Shown here: positions 27,340 to 36,236 of the stretch, one piece after another
How the letters are laid out: the number at the start of each line of letters is the position of its first letter
Position numbering within the stretch: position 1 is the stretch's first letter
The notes under the pieces: generated by a model
The model's input: only the letters and a program-made list of their open reading frames with translations
Databases searched by the model: none
What the model was told of the DNA's origin: nothing
Position numbers and translations under genes: made by a program
NCBI GenBank assembly: GCA_902793335.1
Contig: CADBCZ010000017.1
Coordinates: forward strand, 1 to 52,524
Reading direction: 5' to 3'
DNA: 52,524 nucleotides
Origin: an uncultured Lachnospiraceae bacterium
GTDB lineage: Bacteria > Bacillota > Clostridia > Lachnospirales > Lachnospiraceae

Positions 27340-28134
27340 TTACGATTTGCTATACTTCATAATTCTGTCAGATACAACAACTTTATCATATATTTTCTTA
27401 TAGTCCTCAACCGAGATTGTCTGTATATAGTTTTTTGAATATTTTTTGCGTATACCCTTAGCAGCAAGTATATCAACAGCTTTATTATATGCAACCGCAG
27501 CAGTTATCTCATCGTCATACCTGCCCACAATATAATTACCTCTTACATGAATAACACATTCATATTTCTTATTTATCTCATCTGAAATATCTGTAACTCC
27601 GACGTATTCATTTATTATACGTATATTCTCATATCTGTAATCATCTTCATTATGATTGGAAAATACATAGTCCTTTCCTTTCCTGGCATAATTTTTAATC
27701 CCGTATCTTGAAAGAATATTATACTGACTGCCATAATCGCACACAAAGTAATATCCTCCCCTGACCTGTATCTTATGCTCAGCATAAAAAAACATATCTT
27801 CTCTGTCAAAAATCAATCTTTTCTCGGGAGATATATAATAGAAAAAATACCCCTTCTGCAAATATATCGGAGTTTTAAATAAAATCCCGGTATTCCTGTA
27901 ATTCATCAGAATAATAAATTTTTCAAAATCCAGAGAAAAACTCTCGTTATAATCATCGAGTTCATACTTTTTCTCTCTTATTATATCACACGCCTCCCTG
28001 TATGCCTTCGTCGCCTCATCCGGCGAATCAAAACTTGAAAGGCTGACATGTTTATTTTTTATCGTTATGGAACTTCTGTAGTAAGTCTCTCCATTTTTCC
28101 TTTTTGCTTTTGTAACTCCCGGATACTTATTCAT
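27340..28134 (-). CDS. AP2/HNH-like protein (degenerate homing-endonuclease architecture)
   Basis: The first ~45 residues (YPGVTKAKR...YYRSSITIKNKH...FDSPDEATKAYREA) match the fold pattern of an AP2/ERF-type DNA-binding domain. A second half-site of the same type lies near the C-terminus (VRGNYIVGRYDDEITAAVAYNKAVDIL). Between them, YVFSNHNEDDYRYENIRIIN resembles the end of an HNH nuclease motif, but only parts of the catalytic His/Asn pattern are present, so nuclease activity is doubtful. ATG 28134 is chosen because GGAGGAAG lies just upstream. It is divergent from rnpB. It could be a domesticated homing endonuclease or a DNA-binding regulator. Confidence 0.65.
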   Translation of the reverse strand: MNKYPGVTKAKRKNGETYYRSSITIKNKHVSLSSFDSPDEATKAYREACDIIREKKYELDDYNESFSLDFEKFIILMNYRNTGILFKTPIYLQKGYFFYYISPEKRLIFDREDMFFYAEHKIQVRGGYYFVCDYGSQYNILSRYGIKNYARKGKDYVFSNHNEDDYRYENIRIINEYVGVTDISDEINKKYECVIHVRGNYIVGRYDDEITAAVAYNKAVDILAAKGIRKKYSKNYIQTISVEDYKKIYDKVVVSDRIMKYSKS

Positions 28135-28199
28135 ATCTTCCTCCATGTTATGTTGCATTCATCATGAAATACAAGTTTCTCCATTACTTTTACACTTAT

Positions 28200-28228
28200 A
28201 TCATATTATATAAAAATAATGCTGGCAA
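28200..28228 (-). promoter_or_regulatory. Promoter of the AP2/HNH-like gene
   Basis: On the minus strand the -35 box is TTGCCA (28223-28228) and the -10 box is TATGAT (28200-28205), with a 17-bp spacer. Its -35 overlaps the -35 of the divergent rnpB promoter. Confidence 0.65.
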
Positions 28229-28250
28229 AACAAGAAATTTGTGTTACAAT
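28222..28250 (+). promoter_or_regulatory. Promoter of rnpB
   Basis: On the plus strand the -35 box is CTGGCA (28222-28227) and the -10 box is TACAAT (28245-28250), with a 17-bp spacer. It places the transcription start at about 28257, exactly at the predicted 5' end of the RNase P RNA. Confidence 0.8.
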
Positions 28251-28257
28251 GGTAACT

Positions 28258-28600
28258 GACTTGACCAAATGATCGCGGCTGCGAAAAGGAAACGTCGCAG
28301 GTGAGGAAAGTCCGGGCTTCATAGGGCAGGGTGCCGGATAACGTCCGGTAGAGGCGACTCTCAGGCTAGTGCAACAGAAATAAACCGCCAGTGTACACTG
28401 GTAAGGGTGGAAAGGCGAGGTAAGAGCTCACCGCTATTTTGGTAACAGAATAGGCTCTGTAAACCCCACTCGAAGCAAGACCGCATAGGGGACCATGTGG
28501 CTGCCCGTCACGTCTCCGGGTAGGTCGCTTGAACCTGTTGGTAACAGCAGGTCTAGATAGATGATCATTCAACGACATAACCCGGCTTATCGATCAAGTC
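28258..28600 (+). ncRNA. rnpB: RNase P RNA
   Basis: The catalytic RNA that matures tRNA 5' ends. The ends pair as P1 (GACTTGA at 28258-28264 with TCAAGTC at 28594-28600). Conserved core blocks are visible: GAGGAAAGTCCGGGCT near the 5' side, AGGGCAGG.TGCCGGATAACGTCCGG, GAAGCAAGACC, GGTAACAGCAGG and AGATAGATGA..ACCCGGCTTAT at the 3' side. The length of about 343 nt is usual. It is on the strand opposite to nearly all genes here and close to a tRNA cluster some 10 kb away. Confidence 0.95.
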
Positions 28601-28604
28601 CAAC

Positions 28605-28655
28605 AAAAAAACCATTACAGTCAGGATAATCTATCCGCGCTGTAATGGTTTTTTT
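28605..28655. terminator. Bidirectional terminator between rnpB and the nucleoside kinase
   Basis: A 9-bp stem (CCATTACAG / CTGTAATGG) has T7 on both sides (A7 at 28605-28611, T7 at 28649-28655). It also has an inner stem GGATA / TATCC. It serves plus-strand rnpB and the convergent minus-strand gene ending at 28666. Confidence 0.92.
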
Positions 28656-28665
28656 ATTTAATATT

Positions 28666-30327
28666 TTATACCGGGAAACAACTACCGCCAACAAATTCTC
28701 TAAGAATACTGTTATTAGGAATGTTTTCTGAACTCACTCCAAGGAAATAATCCAGGAATTTAAGTAATCTCTTTGCTTCCTGATATTCCTTACTGTCTCT
28801 TGGAATAGCAAAAAGCAACGGTTCAACATGTGGTTTGATCACAGACAATTCATATATAAGAGCTGAATTGAACATTGCATCTGCCTCTTCCTGATATGGG
28901 AAGATATTATTTTCTTCTCCTCGTCTTACTGAATCCCACATAGCAATAGTCTTTTCTGCACTGTGTCCTCTGGTTCTTGCATCTCTGACAATTCGTCTTA
29001 TAAGACGTCCGTCAGTTGTGGCAATGCGATTGTGTTCATCAACATTTAACTGAGTCAGGGCGCTTATGTATATCTTGAATTTACTATCATTTGGAAGTCT
29101 CTCTGACATCTTTGGATTCAAACCATGAATTCCTTCAATTACCAACACATCATTATCTTTAAGTGCCATCACATTTCCCCGATACTCCCTCTTACCGTCT
29201 ATAAAGTCAAAAGTTGGCATCGGTACAGTTTCACCGTTTAACAGTCTCACCATGTCCTCATTGAATTGTTCAACATCCACAGCTTCTAAGCACTCAAAAT
29301 CATAATTACCAAATTCATCTCTTGGAGTATATTTTCTATCTACAAAATAGTTATCCAACGCTATCGGATGAGGGTTGAGTCCCATGGCCTTTAACTGGAT
29401 ACTAAGTCTATGTGAAAATGAAGTCTTTCCTGAAGAGCTCGGTCCTGCGATAAGCACAAATTTCTTATCATTGCTTTTAATCTGCTCAGCTATTTTAGCA
29501 ATATTTTTTTCCTGCAAAGCCTCCTGAACCAACATCATATCTGCAATTTCTCCGGATGCTATCACATCATTTAATCCACCGACAGTGTCCATTCCAAGCA
29601 TAACACCCCAGTCATCAGATTGTTTTAATACCTCAAACAATTTATTCTGTGGTTTAAATTCAGGAACAATCTTTGGTTTACTTCTTACCGGAAGTTGAAG
29701 GACAAAGCCTGATTCATACTTGAACAGAGAAAAATACTTCAGATATCCGGTAGATGGAACCATGAATCCGTAATAATAGTCTTCAAACCCATCTAACGTA
29801 TAGGTATTGGTATTAGATGCCCTTCTGTATTTAAAAAGCGAAACCTTATCATATCTTCCCTGTTTTTCAAACCTTTTAATCAGATCATATGAAGGATAAG
29901 TTTTCTTAACAATCGGAATGTCTTCTTTAACCATCTCCTGCATACGCTCTTCAACTTCTTTAAGTAATTCTTCCGTAACTACTACTTTTTTATTCTTAAA
30001 CTCACAATAAAAACCTTTGCTGAGGGAGAAAAGAACCCGGATTCTTCCCGAGCTGCCTGTTCTCTTTGCCACATCTCTAAACGCCTTCATCATCATAAGT
30101 ATCACACTTCTCTTATATGTGGCACTTCCTATCTTACTGGTAGTAGTAACAAAGCTTATCTCTGAATCCTCTTCAACAGTCTTGAACAACTCACATAAAT
30201 GACCATTTCTGTAAGCAAGCACAATATCTCCATCATCTTTTGATGTTCCGTAATTATCAGCTAATTCTCTAAGCGTTGTCTTTTCTTCTACCTCGTATAC
30301 CTTGTTGTCTACCGTAACCTTGATCAT
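28666..30327 (-). CDS. Nucleoside (uridine) kinase with N-terminal TGS and tRNA-synthetase-like domains
   Basis: The 553-aa protein joins an N-terminal TGS ubiquitin-like domain (about 1-60) and a ThrRS-like second domain (about 65-230) to a C-terminal uridine-kinase-like P-loop module. The module has GPSSSGKTSFS (near 290), a substrate-side DNYFVDR, and VIEGIHGLNPK. This architecture is known in Firmicutes as a putative nucleoside kinase; the natural substrate is not settled from sequence. The ATG at 30327 is preferred because GAGAGGAG sits just upstream, while the in-frame TTG at 30345 would include it. Confidence 0.9.
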   Translation of the reverse strand: MIKVTVDNKVYEVEEKTTLRELADNYGTSKDDGDIVLAYRNGHLCELFKTVEEDSEISFVTTTSKIGSATYKRSVILMMMKAFRDVAKRTGSSGRIRVLFSLSKGFYCEFKNKKVVVTEELLKEVEERMQEMVKEDIPIVKKTYPSYDLIKRFEKQGRYDKVSLFKYRRASNTNTYTLDGFEDYYYGFMVPSTGYLKYFSLFKYESGFVLQLPVRSKPKIVPEFKPQNKLFEVLKQSDDWGVMLGMDTVGGLNDVIASGEIADMMLVQEALQEKNIAKIAEQIKSNDKKFVLIAGPSSSGKTSFSHRLSIQLKAMGLNPHPIALDNYFVDRKYTPRDEFGNYDFECLEAVDVEQFNEDMVRLLNGETVPMPTFDFIDGKREYRGNVMALKDNDVLVIEGIHGLNPKMSERLPNDSKFKIYISALTQLNVDEHNRIATTDGRLIRRIVRDARTRGHSAEKTIAMWDSVRRGEENNIFPYQEEADAMFNSALIYELSVIKPHVEPLLFAIPRDSKEYQEAKRLLKFLDYFLGVSSENIPNNSILREFVGGSCFPV

Positions 30328-30429
30328 ATGATCACTCCTCTCCAACTATTATTTAAAATAGGTGATTGCTAAACACTATGGTTTGTGAATTACGTTGTGC
30401 AAACTCCTATAATATTTAAAACTACGTAA

Positions 30430-31230
30430 CTACAAAATCTGAACCGGGCAACCTGTATCAATCTCAACAACCTCAATGCAGTTACAATTATCTCTTAAAT
30501 ATTTTGCAATAAATGAAACAAAGATATGTTCAAGTCCATAATGAGTTGCATCAATTATCGTCATACCCATATCCATTGCATCTATACCCGGATGATGTCC
30601 ATAGTCTCCTGTCAGATACAGCTCATACCCTTTCTTTCTTACGTCTTCCATCTCACTTTTACCTGAACCAGGAAGAACAGCTATTTTATCAAATTGTTTA
30701 TCTTTTAATCTTTCATCCTGATATAACATTACAAAAGAAAGACCAAATTTCTTTTTGACATAATCAGCTACTTCTTTTGCTGTCATCTTGGTTGGAAGAT
30801 ATCCACCTCTGCCCATTCCATATATATCATCCGATTCAAATATCAACGGCTCCAAATCAGACAGATCGAGATATTCCGGTCCCGCTGCCAACTCTCCCAT
30901 TCCGCCTATTGTGTCAAAATTAGTATGCATCGCATAACATGCAATTCCATTTTCTATAAGCGTCAAAATTTTCTCAGAGGTTATCTGATCCTCATTTATC
31001 TGCTTAAGCGACGAAAAAATCATAGGATGATGTGTAATCAGCATATCAGCTTTTGCTTTGACAGCCTCCTCAATAGTTGCAAATGAAGCATCCAGTGAAA
31101 CTGCAATCCTGCTTACTTCCTTTTCTCTTCTTCCGACCAGCAACCCCACATTATCCCAGGAGCTGGCATATTTCTTTGGCGAAAGTGATTCCAGAAGTTT
31201 TGTTATTTCCTCACATTTCAAACTTATCAC
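30430..31230 (-). CDS. Nif3-like dinuclear-metal protein (YqfO family)
   Basis: A conserved protein with a dinuclear metal centre; its biochemical role in the family is uncertain, and related members act as GTP cyclohydrolase I type 2. The 266-aa protein shows metal-binding LITHHPMIFS (near 63), MHTNFDTIGG (near 100) and ATHYGLEHIF near the C-terminus. It starts one base after the trmK stop, so it is the last gene of the macromolecular-synthesis operon. The trmK-nif3 pair is common in Firmicutes. Confidence 0.9.
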   Translation of the reverse strand: MISLKCEEITKLLESLSPKKYASSWDNVGLLVGRREKEVSRIAVSLDASFATIEEAVKAKADMLITHHPMIFSSLKQINEDQITSEKILTLIENGIACYAMHTNFDTIGGMGELAAGPEYLDLSDLEPLIFESDDIYGMGRGGYLPTKMTAKEVADYVKKKFGLSFVMLYQDERLKDKQFDKIAVLPGSGKSEMEDVRKKGYELYLTGDYGHHPGIDAMDMGMTIIDATHYGLEHIFVSFIAKYLRDNCNCIEVVEIDTGCPVQIL

Positions 31231-31231
31231 C

Positions 31232-31948
31232 TCACAGCAAAAAACGTTTTTGAGCGGCCAAATTAATGTTCAAGTATTCATTAATCTCCGATATTCTCTT
31301 TTTTGATGTGCTTCCTACATTAGTTTCCAATGAAGCAAGAATCGATCTGTAAACCTTCTCTTCATTTATAAGCTGATCAGATAGCACCTTGCTTTTATTG
31401 TCAATGTTATATTTTCCATATATCCAATCTTCATCATTGTCATAAGGTTTACCATTTCCGGGAACAGCTAATATCGCTGTATAGGTTTTGCCATTATCCA
31501 AAACCATTGTTTCCCTGACGATGTTGTAAGAATTATCGTACAGATATGTTCTCACCTCTTTTATATCAGACTGCGGCTGTAAAACAAGCGTCGGCGGAGT
31601 CTTCACTTTAAGAATATCGATACCTCTTTTAAGGATATCACACATGAGCAATCCGCCCATTCCGGCTATTATGATTACGTCAGCCTCCATAGGTAATAAC
31701 TTTTCAAGTCCATCAGAGAGTCTTGTTTCAATTTGCTTTTCCACTTCAAATTCTCTGATGTTTTTTTGGGCAATCTCCAGTGGTCCCTTTCGTAAGTCCA
31801 TCGCAATAACCTTATTGGCAAGCTTGTCATTTATAATCTTAATTGAAACATAAGCATGGTCACAGCCCACATCTGCCACGGTAGAGGATTGTGGCGGCAC
31901 AAGTCCTGCCACAGCCTCCATTCTCTTTGATAATATGAGTTTCTTCAT
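31232..31948 (-). CDS. trmK: tRNA (adenine(22)-N1)-methyltransferase
   Basis: A SAM-dependent enzyme that makes m1A22 in bacterial tRNAs. It has the Rossmann SAM motif VADVGCDHAYVSIKI at about 25-40, IIAGMGGLL in the catalytic region and LVLQPQSDI. ATG at 31948 is chosen because GGAGTAATATACAG precedes it and the gap to the rpoD stop is 7 bp; the longer frame would overlap rpoD. It lies between rpoD and the Nif3-like gene. Confidence 0.92.
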   Translation of the reverse strand: MKKLILSKRMEAVAGLVPPQSSTVADVGCDHAYVSIKIINDKLANKVIAMDLRKGPLEIAQKNIREFEVEKQIETRLSDGLEKLLPMEADVIIIAGMGGLLMCDILKRGIDILKVKTPPTLVLQPQSDIKEVRTYLYDNSYNIVRETMVLDNGKTYTAILAVPGNGKPYDNDEDWIYGKYNIDNKSKVLSDQLINEEKVYRSILASLETNVGSTSKKRISEINEYLNINLAAQKRFLL

Positions 31949-31955
31949 CTGTATA

Positions 31956-33179
31956 TTACTCCAAATAATCACGAAGTTTTCTACTTCTGCTTGGATGTCT
32001 TAATTTTCTTAACGCCTTTGCTTCAATCTGACGAATTCTCTCTCTTGTGACATTGAATTCTTTTCCAACCTCTTCAAGAGTTCTGTTTCTTCCGTCATCA
32101 AGGCCAAATCTCAGTCTCAAAACCTTCTGTTCTCTTTCGGTAAGTGTAGATAATACCTCAACCAACTGTTCTCTTAAAAGTGTGCTGGCTGCTGCCTCTG
32201 CAGGCACAGGTACATTTTCATCCTGTATGAAGTCGCCCAGGTGACTGTCTTCCTCCTCACCGATAGGTGTTTCAAGCGATACCGGCTCCTGAGAAATCTT
32301 GAGTATCTCTCGTACTCGTTCCACCGGAACATCCATCTCACTTGCAATTTCCTCCGGACTAGGCTCACGACCAAGTTCCTGAAGCAACTGTCTTGAAACT
32401 CTTATAAGTTTATTGATAGTTTCAACCATATGAACAGGGATTCTGATTGTTCTGGCCTGATCAGCTATGGCTCTGGTAATAGCCTGTCTTATCCACCATG
32501 TTGCATATGTTGAAAATTTATAACCTTTACGGTAATCAAATTTTTCAACAGCCTTTATAAGACCAAGATTTCCCTCCTGAATAAGGTCAAGGAACAGCAT
32601 ACCTCTTCCGACATATCTTTTAGCAATGCTGACAACCAGTCGAAGGTTTGCTTCAGCAAGTTTCTTCTTAGCTGCATCTCCCTTAATTATAATAGTCTTA
32701 AGTTCTTTTCTTGCAACATCGTCCAACTCATCGCCTGCTTCTTCAAGCTGTTGTTCGGCGGCATCCCCGGCTTCCATCAGCTTAGCAAGTTCAATCTCCT
32801 CATCTGCGTTAAGAAGTGGAACCTTACCAATCTCTTTGAGATACATTCTTACAGGATCCTCTATATTGGTTCCTTCAGGAACAGAAAGATCAATCTTCTC
32901 AACCTCGATGTCTTCCTCTCCTTCAACTTCAAGCAAAGCCTCATCACTTGGCTCTTCATCATTATCATTTATCGTCAATACTTCAACTTTTTTACTTTCA
33001 AGAAAATCAAAAATGTTTTCCATTACTTCTGTTGTAAGCTCAAGACCTTTACTCGATGCAAAACAGGCAATGATTTCATTATCCTCTAAAACATTCTTGT
33101 TCTTTTTGGCAATTTCAAGCAACTCCTGAAGCTTTGCCTTGTACTCCTCGTTGTTAATAATGTTGTTTTGTTCTTCCAT
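31956..33179 (-). CDS. rpoD: Primary sigma factor (sigma-A/RpoD)
   Basis: Directs RNA polymerase to housekeeping promoters. The 407-aa protein has an acidic region 1.1, region 1.2 ([16 protein letters not shown]), region 2 with [17 protein letters not shown] for -10 recognition, region 3, and a C-terminal helix-turn-helix ([21 protein letters not shown]) for the -35. The ATG at 33179 is favoured because AAGGAAGGATGG precedes it. It is downstream of dnaG and upstream of trmK. The consensus promoters found in this window match its expected specificity. Confidence 0.98.
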   Translation of the reverse strand: MEEQNNIINNEEYKAKLQELLEIAKKNKNVLEDNEIIACFASSKGLELTTEVMENIFDFLESKKVEVLTINDNDEEPSDEALLEVEGEEDIEVEKIDLSVPEGTNIEDPVRMYLKEIGKVPLLNADEEIELAKLMEAGDAAEQQLEEAGDELDDVARKELKTIIIKGDAAKKKLAEANLRLVVSIAKRYVGRGMLFLDLIQEGNLGLIKAVEKFDYRKGYKFSTYATWWIRQAITRAIADQARTIRIPVHMVETINKLIRVSRQLLQELGREPSPEEIASEMDVPVERVREILKISQEPVSLETPIGEEEDSHLGDFIQDENVPVPAEAAASTLLREQLVEVLSTLTEREQKVLRLRFGLDDGRNRTLEEVGKEFNVTRERIRQIEAKALRKLRHPSRSRKLRDYLE

Positions 33180-33219
33180 ATGTCCATCCTTCCTTATCTT
33201 ATAGCAGATTGTATTTATG

Positions 33220-34995
33220 TTAGAAAACATTAATCTTTATTTTTTCTATTGATTTCTTTTCAACCATCAACTGTTTTATTTTTTCCAGATCAGCCCCGGC
33301 ATTATCAATCCTGTTCTGTATACTTTTCCTTTTGATTCTTTTCACAAGATCTGTAATTGCACCGGATTTTTCATTGGCTGTTATCTCTACTCCAAAATCC
33401 TGTTGCATAATCGAAGAAACCTTCTCATGGTCTTCCCTGCTCTCAAAATGATTCATTATAACAGCCGGTTCCACCTTGTTACTGGCTGTATACTGCTGAT
33501 ATATCATCTCAACCACACTTCTGTACACCGGATCACTAAAGTCATACGGAGACAAAATCTTCTCTATAGCCGGAATCAGTTCGTTATCATTTATCAACCA
33601 TGTTATTAAAACCCTCTCTGTTTTGAGTTGTTGCTTTTCTTTTTCCTCCTCAGGCGAACCACGTCTCTCCTGTTGACGGAATACACTGGTGTCTATATTG
33701 GCAGCCCCAGATACTCCATACGCAGTGACAGCCTCCTTCAAAGCCTTAACGTCAATACTATACTTTTCAGAAACACTGTTAATATAATTATCTCTCTCAA
33801 GCGGTTCCATTATTCTTGAAAGACATTTTGCAACTTCTTTTTGGAATTCTGTCTTCTCCTGCGGATCATTTTGATTATAATTATGCTCCAGAATATCAAT
33901 TTCAAACATAATTCCACTGACTGCCGTTTCAATACGCCTTTCAAATTCTTCCATTCCCTCATTTTGAATAAGCTCATCCGGATCTTTGTATGGTTTTAAA
34001 GAAATAACCCTTGCAGGCATTTCAAATTCTCTCATTATCTGCAAAGCCCTGAGTGCAGCTTTCGTTCCGGCCTCATCACTGTCATAAGCAAGATATACTC
34101 TGTCAGTATACCGCTTTATCAAATTGACCTGGCCGACAGTTAGTGCTGTTCCCAGAGATGCAACCGCATTGTCAAATCCTGCCTGATGCATGGAAATCAC
34201 ATCCATATAACCCTCGCAAAATATAACACCTTTTCGTTTACTTTTCTTAGCAAGATTTAATCCATACAAATTACGGCTTTTATCAAACACCGGTGTATCC
34301 TGAGAGTTAATGTACTTTGGAACTCCATCTCCCAGCACTCTTCCTCCAAATCCTATCACCCTGTTATTGGGATCAATAATCGGATACATAACTCTATTCC
34401 AGAATCTGTCAGACGGTCCGTATTTCTCATCAACCTTAATAAGTCCCGCCTTTAACATCTCATCATCTTTATATCCTTTTGATTTGAGATATTTATAAAG
34501 ATCATCACTAAACTTGTCTGAATACCCAAGTCCGAACTGAGTTATCATCTCATCAGTAATTCCTCTATTCTTAAGATATGTCAGAGCGCCATTTCCATGC
34601 TCCGTCTTTAACAGATAGTGAAAATAACCTGCTGCAATCTTGTTCATCTCTTTTATACGTGTTCGTTCATCAGCTTTCTTTCTCTCTTCCTTCGTCATAT
34701 TCCGCTCCGGAAGAGAAACACCTGCACGCTCCGCTAACGCTTCAACTGCTTCCGGAAAAGAATAATTCTCATGTTCCATCAAAAAAGTGAATACATTACC
34801 GCCTACACCGCAGCCAAAGCAATGATACATCTGTCGTTCTCTGCTCACATGAAATGATGGTGTTTTCTCATGGTGAAATGGACAGCAGGCAGTGTAGGAA
34901 TTGCCTTTATGCTTTAAGTTAACATAACTTCCTATCACATCCACTATATCATTTCTCGAACGTACTTCTTCAATTAATTCATCAGAATAAAACAT
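33220..34995 (-). CDS. dnaG: DNA primase
   Basis: Makes RNA primers for replication. The 591-aa protein has an N-terminal zinc ribbon ([11 protein letters not shown]...CFGCGVGG), the primase core with [13 protein letters not shown] and the TOPRIM acidic motif [12 protein letters not shown], and a helicase-binding C-terminal domain that is Glu/Gln-rich around residue 445. ATG 34995 has GGGTGAC six bases upstream; a GTG nine bases earlier is possible. It lies 40 bp before the rpoD coding start. Confidence 0.97.
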   Translation of the reverse strand: MFYSDELIEEVRSRNDIVDVIGSYVNLKHKGNSYTACCPFHHEKTPSFHVSRERQMYHCFGCGVGGNVFTFLMEHENYSFPEAVEALAERAGVSLPERNMTKEERKKADERTRIKEMNKIAAGYFHYLLKTEHGNGALTYLKNRGITDEMITQFGLGYSDKFSDDLYKYLKSKGYKDDEMLKAGLIKVDEKYGPSDRFWNRVMYPIIDPNNRVIGFGGRVLGDGVPKYINSQDTPVFDKSRNLYGLNLAKKSKRKGVIFCEGYMDVISMHQAGFDNAVASLGTALTVGQVNLIKRYTDRVYLAYDSDEAGTKAALRALQIMREFEMPARVISLKPYKDPDELIQNEGMEEFERRIETAVSGIMFEIDILEHNYNQNDPQEKTEFQKEVAKCLSRIMEPLERDNYINSVSEKYSIDVKALKEAVTAYGVSGAANIDTSVFRQQERRGSPEEEKEKQQLKTERVLITWLINDNELIPAIEKILSPYDFSDPVYRSVVEMIYQQYTASNKVEPAVIMNHFESREDHEKVSSIMQQDFGVEITANEKSGAITDLVKRIKRKSIQNRIDNAGADLEKIKQLMVEKKSIEKIKINVF

Positions 34996-35019
34996 CACTG
35001 TCACCCACTTGCTGATGCA

Positions 35020-36024
35020 CTACCATTTCCATCCTGTCGGCTCAAACGCCTCCTGGAATTTGAGTACTGCATAATTATCTGTCATTCCGGCTATATAGTC
35101 ACATACAACTATCTCTCTGTTTTCACCTTCATCTATCATCTGTACAAATTCTTCCGTCATAACCTCAGGTCTCGACATATAGTAATTAAATAATTCCTGT
35201 AGCATTCTCTTTGCCTTGCCTTCTTCGCCTTTTGCCACAGGATTGGTATAAACCGTGTCAAAGAGGAAACTTCTAAGTTCCGTCATTGCCTGACGTATTT
35301 CAGGCGAACAGATAATATCACCCTTCCCCTCACTATTCATTATCACATCATGAATTATCGTGTTTAGCCGGTCTCTTGTTCGACCTCCAAGGATATCGGT
35401 ACAATTACCTGGCAGATCCTCCTCTTTTAAAATTCCACCTCTTATAGCATCATCTATATCATGATTAATATATGCTATCTTATCCGAAAGCTGTACAATC
35501 TTTCCCTCAAGCGTAGAAGGACTGCCCGTAGTCTTATGATTAAGTATTCCGTCTCTCACCTCAACTGTAAGGTTAAGACCTCTTCCTCTTTTTTCTAAAT
35601 GTTCAACAACACGTATACTCTGTTCATTGTGCTTAAATCCTTTTGAACACACCTCATTGAGTGCCCTCTCACCTGCATGACCAAAAGGCGTATGTCCCAG
35701 ATCATGTCCAAGAGCTATCGCTTCCGTAAGCTCCTCATTAAGTCTAAGCGCTCTGGCTATAGTTCTTGCTGTCTGTGACACTTCCAGCGTATGAGTCATT
35801 CTCGTTCTATAATGATCACCTTCCGGAGAAAGGAATACCTGAGTCTTCTCTTTCAAACGACGAAATGACTTGCAATGAATTATCCTGTCACGATCTCTTT
35901 GATATATTGTTCTGACATCACACATAGGTTCATCAATATCCCTGCCCTTACTCTTGTCAGAAAATGCTGCATATTCACACAGATATTCGTGTTCCCACGT
36001 TTCAAGTTTCTCTCTAACATTCAT
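35020..36024 (-). CDS. dgt: dGTPase-like HD-domain triphosphohydrolase
   Basis: Hydrolyses dNTPs to nucleosides and triphosphate. The 334-aa protein shows the HD metal motifs RMTHTLEVSQTARTIA and ALGHDLGHTPFGHAGE, then the downstream Asp in DKIAYINHDIDD. It is the first gene of the macromolecular-synthesis group, followed by dnaG after only 24 bp, an arrangement seen in many Clostridia. The symbol dgt is used by family; the enzyme may act on several dNTPs. Confidence 0.92.
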   Translation of the reverse strand: MNVREKLETWEHEYLCEYAAFSDKSKGRDIDEPMCDVRTIYQRDRDRIIHCKSFRRLKEKTQVFLSPEGDHYRTRMTHTLEVSQTARTIARALRLNEELTEAIALGHDLGHTPFGHAGERALNEVCSKGFKHNEQSIRVVEHLEKRGRGLNLTVEVRDGILNHKTTGSPSTLEGKIVQLSDKIAYINHDIDDAIRGGILKEEDLPGNCTDILGGRTRDRLNTIIHDVIMNSEGKGDIICSPEIRQAMTELRSFLFDTVYTNPVAKGEEGKAKRMLQELFNYYMSRPEVMTEEFVQMIDEGENREIVVCDYIAGMTDNYAVLKFQEAFEPTGWKW

Positions 36025-36187
36025 TGACGCTTGTCCTTTCCATCGAAATAATAATTATCTTCTTTTTTCAGACAACTAATGGACGGAATTAACCCGTCCG
36101 TTATATAATATACGACATTATTTCTAAAATACCTTTTTTATTTTTCACCACGAATTTTTTGCTTTGCTTTTCATTTATATACAAATC

Positions 36188-36226
36188 AAGAAAACGTTTC
36201 TGCAATATAAACAGAAACGTTTTCTT
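36188..36226 (-). terminator. Terminator of the M56-M23 gene
   Basis: A 15-bp perfect stem (AAGAAAACGTTTCTG / CAGAAACGTTTTCTT, arms 36188-36202 and 36212-36226) with a 9-nt loop. It lies about 10 bp after the stop of the gene at 36237. The U-tract is poor (GATTTG), but the stem ends in T-rich sequence on both strands. Confidence 0.75.
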
Positions 36227-36236
36227 ATCATATCAC

